Source: Streptomyces griseus
GTDB lineage: Bacteria > Actinomycetota > Actinomycetes > Nanopelagicales > Nanopelagicaceae
Assembly: GCA_945865365.1 (NCBI GenBank)
Contig: CAMBDL010000003.1
Location: 1-64,000 of the forward strand
Length of the DNA: 64,000 bases
Reading direction: 5' to 3'
In this document: piece after piece, positions 57,163 to 64,000 of the stretch
Position numbering within the stretch: position 1 is the stretch's first letter
Layout of the letters: each line of letters begins with the position of its first letter
Position numbers and translations under genes: made by a program
The notes under the pieces: generated by a model
The model's input: only the letters and a program-made list of their open reading frames with translations
Told to the model about the DNA's origin: nothing
Databases searched by the model: none

Positions 57163-58530
57163 ATGCGCACTGCCATTATTCGAAGCATAGGAGCTGTGCT
57201 ATTAATCGTGCACTGTCTGCTGAGCGTTTTTGGAAACTATAAAGGACTCTGGAGCGAACTTTTTCTTTATAACGCTATTGTGCTGTGTGCAATTTTTGTC
57301 ACTGTAAATGCGCCTCGAATAACTGACCCATTCGCACAGTCGATCATCGTTGGAGCTTTAATATTCTGGCTCGTGGGTTCAGTTATCTCAAGCCTTTCAA
57401 CATATGGCATCATCCCCGCCTTGTCGCCACATATATCTAACCTGGCGTATCTACTTTTTTACCCTCCAGCAATAATCGGCATCACTCGATTAATTACACC
57501 AAGCCGGAAGCTATCTCTTTTGGAGATCTTTGACGCCTTTATCTTCGGTCTTGGATTAAGCACGTTAGGGGCCGCTCTATTTCTGAAGCCGCTATTGCCA
57601 CACTTTGATGGTGATTTATTCACTAGTTTCTTTGCAATTAGTTACCCAATCGCCGACCTGATCCTTATATCCATAACGCTTTCCCTAATCGCATCCGAAG
57701 GCTTCTCCCAAGCATCACTCATTCTTACTTGTGGAATCCTCATTTTCACAGCTACGGATTTATTATTCCTGTGGCTCAATGTTCAGGGAAGTTACAGTTT
57801 TGGCACAGTAGTTGACGATGGATGGCTTGTTGGACTGCTCTTGATCTCAGAAAGTGCGTGGCATCAGAGTAGTGAGGGTTTGCACGAAAGGGGAATTAAT
57901 CCCATCCTGATTGCATTATCAATTTTTCTTAGTGCGACATTACTTGCTGGAATAGCGCTTAAGCCAGGATACTTTCCACAATTTGTCCTATTACCCGCGG
58001 TAATTACTTTGCTACTTACTTTTATTCGAATGACAATTGCACTACGTGCTGCGAAAAACATTGGCCACGAAAGAATCCTTGCGCGAACTGATGAACTGAC
58101 AGGCTTACCAAATCGACGCCGTTTGATATCAGAGATTGAAAGTTTTATCGCTAAAGATGGCGCTCTCCTTCTTCTAGATCTCGATGGATTTAAACCAGTC
58201 AATGATGCGCATGGCCATGAAACTGGCGATAAAGTTCTGCAGCAAGTTGCCCTTAGATTCAGCCGTGCCCTACCTTCTACTGCACTTCTCGCACGATTAG
58301 GTGGCGATGAGTTTGGTGTGCTCTATGAAGGAAGCCATGAATCGGCAATGGAGATTGCTCTAGCACTTCGTGCAACGCTGAGTTATCCATTTAGAATTAA
58401 TAGCGACGAGATTCTTATCGGAGTCAGTATTGGAGTCGCAGCAAATAATGGTGCGACGGACTTACTCAAACGCGCCGACTTGGCAATGTACCGCGCTAAA
58501 CGTGAGGGTATTGGCGTATGTCAACTTTAA
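57163..58530 (+). CDS. Membrane diguanylate cyclase (GGDEF)
   Basis: Multiple TM then 'ARTDELTGLPNRRRLISEIE', 'LARLGGDEFGVLYEG'. Confidence 0.93.
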   Translation: MRTAIIRSIGAVLLIVHCLLSVFGNYKGLWSELFLYNAIVLCAIFVTVNAPRITDPFAQSIIVGALIFWLVGSVISSLSTYGIIPALSPHISNLAYLLFYPPAIIGITRLITPSRKLSLLEIFDAFIFGLGLSTLGAALFLKPLLPHFDGDLFTSFFAISYPIADLILISITLSLIASEGFSQASLILTCGILIFTATDLLFLWLNVQGSYSFGTVVDDGWLVGLLLISESAWHQSSEGLHERGINPILIALSIFLSATLLAGIALKPGYFPQFVLLPAVITLLLTFIRMTIALRAAKNIGHERILARTDELTGLPNRRRLISEIESFIAKDGALLLLDLDGFKPVNDAHGHETGDKVLQQVALRFSRALPSTALLARLGGDEFGVLYEGSHESAMEIALALRATLSYPFRINSDEILIGVSIGVAANNGATDLLKRADLAMYRAKREGIGVCQL

Positions 58531-59860
58531 TCTCTTTCAGGCGCGCTAGTGATTCAAGTCGCTCAAGCCCATGATCCACAATTCGCTGCGGATATGAAAT
58601 ATCGATCTGATGCAACCAGGGTTCATGAATCTGTGCGGCGGGTAAGTGAGCTAGTTCAGGAATATATCTACGGATGTAGTCGCCATTCTCATCAAAGCGC
58701 TTACCTTGTTCTACTGGATTAAAGACACGGTAGTACGGTGAGGCATCGGTACCAGTGCCTGCTGTCCACTGCCAACCGTGAGCATTTGAAGCTACATCGT
58801 AATCAACTAAGTGTTCCATGAAGAAATCTGCGCCCAGCTGCCATTCAAGGTGTAAATCCTTAACTAAAAATGAGGCTACCACCATGCGTGTGCGGTTATG
58901 CATCCACCCTTCCTGCACGAGTTGGCGCATTGCAGCATCTACAAATGGGTACCCTGTCTTTCCAGCTTTCCACGCTTCGAATTTTTCATCTGGCTGGTTG
59001 TAACGCATATCCGCAAAGCGTGGTGCATAATAATTTTTTTCGGTTCCAGGATTATTGAAAAGTACGTCGGCATAAAACTCACGCCAGGCAATCTCTTTAC
59101 GAAACACATCGTGAGCTTTGCTTTCACCAAGATCAACTAACAAGGTTCGTGGATGTATTTCGCCCCACTTCAAATGTGCACCAAGCTTGCTGGTTCCATC
59201 TATGCCTGGAATATTGCGGCTCTCGTCATAACTATCGAGTCCATTTTTCTTAAAGTATGCCCATCGTGCCAACGCCGCTTTTTCACCAGCTACTGAAATT
59301 CTTGTTCCTTCTGGAATTTTCCAATCCGGAAAATTTCTATCGCGCTCAGTTGGAGTTGCGCACTGTATATTCTTTGGTGCCGCAACTGGCTTACGCCACC
59401 CATGCACGCACCAGGCGCGATAAAAAGGGGTGTACACCTTGTACGGTGTCGAATCACTTGGTTTCAGGACCCTGCCTGGTGCAACTGCGTACGGGCTTCC
59501 TGTTGAAATAAGTGGAATCCCTGCAGCTGCAACTCCTTCATCGCGCGCAACTCCATAGGGCTCATACTCTTTAGAAATATGCACTGCTGAAGCGTTGTAG
59601 CGTTGTAGCAAACTCTGCAATACGTCTACCTGATTACCCACCATCACATGCAATGAGTTACCTAATGAATCATCCAAAGCTCGAAGTGATGCTCCTAGGT
59701 AGGCTAAACGCTTACTCCCTGATTCATCAATCAAATTCTTATCTAGAATAAATACTGGAACTACTTCATCACTACTTGCGATAGCCTCTAAAAGTGCAGG
59801 GTGATCAGTGATTCGGAGGTCACGACGAAACCAGATAATGCTTCTTTTAGGCCCAGACAT
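58496..59860 (-). CDS. phrB: Deoxyribodipyrimidine photolyase
   Basis: 'IIWFRRDLRITDHPALLEAI', 'WREFYADVLFNNP', 'MHNRTRMVVASFLVKDLHLEWQLGADFFMEHLVDYDVASNAHGWQWTAGTGTDASPYYRVFNPVEQGKRFD'. Confidence 0.96.
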   Translation of the reverse strand: MSGPKRSIIWFRRDLRITDHPALLEAIASSDEVVPVFILDKNLIDESGSKRLAYLGASLRALDDSLGNSLHVMVGNQVDVLQSLLQRYNASAVHISKEYEPYGVARDEGVAAAGIPLISTGSPYAVAPGRVLKPSDSTPYKVYTPFYRAWCVHGWRKPVAAPKNIQCATPTERDRNFPDWKIPEGTRISVAGEKAALARWAYFKKNGLDSYDESRNIPGIDGTSKLGAHLKWGEIHPRTLLVDLGESKAHDVFRKEIAWREFYADVLFNNPGTEKNYYAPRFADMRYNQPDEKFEAWKAGKTGYPFVDAAMRQLVQEGWMHNRTRMVVASFLVKDLHLEWQLGADFFMEHLVDYDVASNAHGWQWTAGTGTDASPYYRVFNPVEQGKRFDENGDYIRRYIPELAHLPAAQIHEPWLHQIDISYPQRIVDHGLERLESLARLKEIKVDIRQYPHV

Positions 59861-59877
59861 GGGTAGATTTAACCATT

Positions 59878-60693
59878 ATGAATGAGATTAAGCGCTTTCA
59901 AATCCGCGGAGTTCCGGGAGAAGTTAAACGCGTTCGCTTCGGTGATAGAACCGTTGATTATTGGCTGCCAAAGCAGGAGCCAGAGCATCTGCTGATTGCC
60001 CATGACGGGCAGAATATTTTTGATGGAACTACATCTACTCACCGCCACCAAACGTGGCAGATGGCCCAATCAGCGCTAAGAGTGAGTAAATCCTTAAACA
60101 TCAATCCTCCGGCAATTATCGGAGTCTGGCACAGTCAATCAAAGGAGAATCCATGGGGACGCGGAAAGGATCTCACTCCTGCACGATATTTTCGTGAGGG
60201 TCTTCCTGTACATACAGACTTCGCTGATATTTTAGTTGCTGATCAATTAGAGAGTGATCAGTATTTAGCAACTATCTTTAATGAAATCATTCCGGCAATC
60301 GCTCCTCGTGTATCACCTACACATACAGCGATGATCGGTTCTAGCATGGGCGGTTTAGCTACTTTGTATGCAATCGGGGAAAATCCACATATGTTCAATA
60401 CAGCGTTAGCGCTTTCACCACATTGGCCCTTTGCAGGTAATGGATTAGTAGAAAAAACGATTTCGTCACTGCCAGCACCAGGAAGCCACAAAATCTGGAT
60501 GAGTCACGGCACGAAAGGTTTGGACTCCGCCTACGCACCATTTCAAATCTATGCAGATCAACTTCTTCGTGCTCGCGGTTACCAATCCCATGACTTTAAA
60601 AGCAAGGTGTACAACCGCAGTGGACATAATGAACGTTCATGGGCTAAGTATTTAGATCAACCACTGCGCTTCTGGTTAGATGGTAAAAATTAA
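59878..60693 (+). CDS. Esterase-like alpha/beta hydrolase
   Basis: 'LLIAHDGQNIFDG', 'TAMIGSSMGGLATLYAIGENP'. Confidence 0.88.
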   Translation: MNEIKRFQIRGVPGEVKRVRFGDRTVDYWLPKQEPEHLLIAHDGQNIFDGTTSTHRHQTWQMAQSALRVSKSLNINPPAIIGVWHSQSKENPWGRGKDLTPARYFREGLPVHTDFADILVADQLESDQYLATIFNEIIPAIAPRVSPTHTAMIGSSMGGLATLYAIGENPHMFNTALALSPHWPFAGNGLVEKTISSLPAPGSHKIWMSHGTKGLDSAYAPFQIYADQLLRARGYQSHDFKSKVYNRSGHNERSWAKYLDQPLRFWLDGKN

Positions 60694-62648
60694 TATTTAT
60701 AAGGCGCTGGAACTGTAAACTTGGCAATTGGTAGGGTGGCATGGGCACCCAGCGAGTTAGTTGTCACGGCCTTAATCTCAATTTTCTTCTTCCCAAACTC
60801 CACGGGATCAAGAAAAATGCTATATGGCGCGCCTGTATCTATCCCTTGAGAGATCCATTTGCTTGTGCCAAGAACTCTGGTAAAGAATTCAACTGATAAC
60901 AAATCTACTGAACTAACTCCCGCTCTTACTCTATAAAAGCCCGTTAGATCATCGGTCCGAATCGATAATTTGCTAACTTTTACCGCTCCCATATCGATTG
61001 CTTTTGATGCTTTAAATACCACCGTAGAGAGTGCTGGTACGGTAAAGCTCACTTTATTTATTTTTGATGTGGCTACTGATTGACCGAGTAATAATTGCCA
61101 ATCGGAGTTTGATGTAGCTGTAGCGACTTCTACAGTTTCATCGGAATCAGAGTTATTAAAGGCCACTATATACTCACGATTTTCAGCGGCCTCCTTCTTT
61201 GATATAACAAAGAGGGCATTCTTAGAATAACGCTGAAGCATTACGCCATTAGCTAAACCTGGATTAGTGCGGCGCAACTCTGAAATCTCTTTTAAGTAAG
61301 TTGCAATCGGGCTGATATGTGTTAACTGAAATGAGTCACCAGTACCTACTGGTGGAGTTCCGATGCGATTTTCTTTCTTCCAAATCTCCACTTGCGTAGC
61401 AAACATGTCTTGTCGCGCCATTTGATCTGAGCCATTATTTGTGCCAGTCATTCCAACTTCATCACCATAATATACAACTGGAATTCCACGTGAAAAATAC
61501 ATTAATGCATTCGCTAAATTCACTCTTGGCAATAACTGACCGGCAGGTTGCAATCGCTTACGATCAAGAATAAAGCCAAGGCGACCTACATCATGGTTTC
61601 CTAAAAATGTAACTAAATTACTAGCTGAAGATGTTGGGCTGGTGTAATAATCATCATTTTCAAAGAGCATGGAAAGCGTTGGCGCATTGGAATATCCTGA
61701 TGCGTACTCTGTTGCACCAGCTTGGAATGGAAAATCTAAGACCGTTTGGATCTTGTTGCGACGCACATATTCCATGAGGTTAAATGTGTTGTAGTCATAC
61801 ACTTCACCAAAGATAGTGAAATCCTTAATACCTACGCTCGTTGCAGCGCTGTGTATTTGTGGTGACCAATTCTTAAAGAAGTTATCGTCTACATGCTTGG
61901 CTGTATCGACTCTAAAGCCAGAGATTCCATAATCTGTGAGCCACTTTGAGTACACCTGCGCCCAGCCCTGCCACACTTGTGGTTTTTCGGTAGCTAGATC
62001 ATCGAGACCATAGAAATCTCCAAGTTTGTTGCAGTTGCCCTCTCCCCAACAACGGCCTATGTCGCCAACATTGTGGTAATTATTCAGGTTATTGAGCCAA
62101 GCGGGCTTCTTGGCACTCTTTGACTCTTCAGGAATATATGCCTGCGTACCGCGATACTTAATAACATCACCAGTGTGGTTAGTGACAATGTCTAAGATTA
62201 TTTTTAAATCTAGCTTTTTAGCGCATGCAGCAAAATTCGACATATCTGCATTACTTCCTAGGTGTGGATCTACATTGAGAAAATCAACACCCCAGTAGCC
62301 GTGATAGCCAGATCCTGCACTAATCGCTTCCTGTTGTGTAACAACAGGAGTTAACCACACTGCAGTAAAACCTAAGGCTTTAATCCGGGCCAAACCATCA
62401 TCTCCCGGCAGGCATGTTCCTGTTAAGCCTTTCAAATCTCCACCATGGTTAAAAGCTGTCAGCGTCTCGTTAAATCCACCAATATTATTATTACTTTTAT
62501 CTCCATCTTTATATCGATCGGGCATAACAAAGTAAATTAAATCTTTTGCCAAACCAACCTTGGGAGATTTAACCGTGGCGCCATAAGAAAGGGTTGAAAT
62601 AGATAAGAGTGCACAAATAAATAGCGCAACAGCGCCTTTGCGCTTCAC
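60690..62648 (-). CDS. Secreted GH13 alpha-amylase
   Basis: Signal peptide; 'KIILDIVTNHTGD', 'GISGFRVDTAKHVD', 'FLGNHDVGRLG'. Confidence 0.95.
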   Translation of the reverse strand: MKRKGAVALFICALLSISTLSYGATVKSPKVGLAKDLIYFVMPDRYKDGDKSNNNIGGFNETLTAFNHGGDLKGLTGTCLPGDDGLARIKALGFTAVWLTPVVTQQEAISAGSGYHGYWGVDFLNVDPHLGSNADMSNFAACAKKLDLKIILDIVTNHTGDVIKYRGTQAYIPEESKSAKKPAWLNNLNNYHNVGDIGRCWGEGNCNKLGDFYGLDDLATEKPQVWQGWAQVYSKWLTDYGISGFRVDTAKHVDDNFFKNWSPQIHSAATSVGIKDFTIFGEVYDYNTFNLMEYVRRNKIQTVLDFPFQAGATEYASGYSNAPTLSMLFENDDYYTSPTSSASNLVTFLGNHDVGRLGFILDRKRLQPAGQLLPRVNLANALMYFSRGIPVVYYGDEVGMTGTNNGSDQMARQDMFATQVEIWKKENRIGTPPVGTGDSFQLTHISPIATYLKEISELRRTNPGLANGVMLQRYSKNALFVISKKEAAENREYIVAFNNSDSDETVEVATATSNSDWQLLLGQSVATSKINKVSFTVPALSTVVFKASKAIDMGAVKVSKLSIRTDDLTGFYRVRAGVSSVDLLSVEFFTRVLGTSKWISQGIDTGAPYSIFLDPVEFGKKKIEIKAVTTNSLGAHATLPIAKFTVPAPYKY

Positions 62649-62650
62649 CG

Positions 62651-63502
62651 TTAGCCCTTTACTGAACCGGCAGTTAGCCCATTCACAATGTACTTTTGAA
62701 GTGATAAGAAGATAATGACGATTGGAATCGAAGCCAGGATTGATCCAGCTGCAAAAGCTCCCCAGTTGGATGCATATTGACCGCCGATGAACTGCTGTAA
62801 GCCAACGGCAACGGTACGCCCCTGCATCTCGACCAAGAATAATCGCGCGACAATAAACTCATTGAAGGTTCCAATAAAACTCAACAAACACACAACAGCT
62901 AGCACTGGAGTTGCAAGTGGAATAAAAATTAACCAATAAGTCTGAACTGGACTAGCACCATCGATCTTCGCGGCTTCATCGAGCTCAGCAGGAATCGAAT
63001 CTACGAAGCCCTTAAGCAGCCAGATATTCACACCCATCGAGCCACCTAAGTAGACAAGAATCAAACCGGCTTGGCTACCAAGGCCAATACTTGGAGCAAA
63101 CGAGTAAACGCGTTCCATGATTACGTACACAGCAGAGAGAGCTAAAACCGCTGGAAACATCTGGACTAGTAGAAGTAATTGAATGCCGAATTTCTTGCCT
63201 TTAAACTTCAGGCGACTAAATGCAAAAGCTGAGGCTGCACCGATAACTACTGAACTGATCGCCACTACCGAAGCAATAATTAGAGAGTTCTTCACCCACG
63301 ACAAGTATGGAATCTTGGGCGATGAAAAGAGCATCTTGTAGTTTTCCCACGAAATTTCTCTTGGTAGGAAGGAGCTTAACTGAAGGCTTCCACCCGAACT
63401 AAACGAGGATAAGACCACCAAATAGAGTGGAAATATCGCAAAAAGACACATAGAGGTTGCAAATGCGTGACGCCACAGATTTTCTCTCAGCCACTTATTC
63501 AT
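62651..63502 (-). CDS. Maltose-type ABC transporter permease (MalG-like)
   Basis: 'IPAELDEAAKIDGASPVQTYWLIFIPLATPVLAVV' EAA motif. Confidence 0.93.
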   Translation of the reverse strand: MNKWLRENLWRHAFATSMCLFAIFPLYLVVLSSFSSGGSLQLSSFLPREISWENYKMLFSSPKIPYLSWVKNSLIIASVVAISSVVIGAASAFAFSRLKFKGKKFGIQLLLLVQMFPAVLALSAVYVIMERVYSFAPSIGLGSQAGLILVYLGGSMGVNIWLLKGFVDSIPAELDEAAKIDGASPVQTYWLIFIPLATPVLAVVCLLSFIGTFNEFIVARLFLVEMQGRTVAVGLQQFIGGQYASNWGAFAAGSILASIPIVIIFLSLQKYIVNGLTAGSVKG

Positions 63503-64000
63503 CCGAAGGTCTCCATAACTTTAGATTTACGCAGTCCATAGAATGAAATTGACGCTATGAGTAAGAAAATAATGACCGAGATTGCGCTGGCCAAACCAAA
63601 GTCATTCATACCGGTACCAAATGCGATTTGATATGTGTAGCTAATCAAAATATCTGTGGCGCCAGCAATTTCACCATCTAAGGTATCTCTTGGACCACCG
63701 CCAGTCAAAAGATAAATTAGGTTGAAGTTATTAAAATTAAAAGCAAAAGATGCAATAAGTAATGGGGACAAAATCTGTAAAAGAAGCGGCAAAGTTATTC
63801 GTCTAAATACCTGACGTGGATTTGCGCCATCAATAGCTGCCGCCTCTAATAGCTCTGATGGAATCGCTTGCAAAGAGCCAGAGCAGATCAGATAGAAGTA
63901 CGGGAAACCGAGCCATAGGTTTACCAGCAGCACTGCAGCACGCGCGAAGGTTGCGCTAGAGAACCAAGCGATATTAGTATTTAAAATATTATTGATGGCA
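63499..64000 (-). CDS. Maltose-type ABC transporter permease (MalF-like), N-terminus beyond window
   Basis: 'IPSELLEAAAIDGANPRQVFRRITLPLLLQILSPLLIASF' EAA motif; frame remains open to 64000. Confidence 0.9.
   Translation of the reverse strand, partial: AINNILNTNIAWFSSATFARAAVLLVNLWLGFPYFYLICSGSLQAIPSELLEAAAIDGANPRQVFRRITLPLLLQILSPLLIASFAFNFNNFNLIYLLTGGGPRDTLDGEIAGATDILISYTYQIAFGTGMNDFGLASAISVIIFLLIASISFYGLRKSKVMETFG

Noticed and set aside
57163-58530. Complete c-di-GMP module
   Set aside because: Only a GGDEF domain is seen; no EAL/HD-GYP or receptor gene adjacent, so no signalling system claimed.

Overview
The window looks like a contig from a small-genome, moderate-GC actinobacterium; gene order is reminiscent of freshwater Nanopelagicales/acI-type genomes (inference). 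Left part (1-6.7 kb): three secreted proteins, two of them with long Ala/Lys/Glu coiled-coil repeats and a shared Cys-terminal tail, then a tRNA with a UAA (Leu) anticodon and an NTF2-like protein. Middle part (about 6.7-22.4 kb): an accessory/defence-type island. It carries a UvrD/Rep-type helicase coupled to a membrane-anchored DnaQ-like exonuclease, small zinc-ribbon proteins, and a tightly coupled four-gene operon (GHKL/MORC-like ATPase, unknown 216-aa protein, PLD-SNF2 helicase/nuclease, unknown 182-aa protein that may be a nuclease). A convergent 5-methylcytosine methyltransferase ends 2 nt from that operon. The island ends with a tyrosine-integrase module containing 97-bp-period inverted/direct repeats. 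Right part (22.4-64 kb): mostly core genes (ppx, DUF501, ftsB-like, eno, mazG, mfd, ppc, pth, rplY, prs, glmU, tRNA-Gln, ispE, rsmA, tatD, metG, rsmI, PMT, a sepX/glpR-rimJ-moeA/glp cluster, 5-FCL, ACAD, copD/ctaG-copC, fmdB, MMPL, tRNA-Arg), then saccharopine DH/GMC/SDR genes, GGDEF, photolyase, esterase, GH13 amylase and maltose-type ABC permeases. The best candidate for an under-described system is the 12.0-19.4 kb GHKL + PLD-SNF2 + 5mC-methyltransferase cluster. All assignments come from reading motifs; no database search was run.
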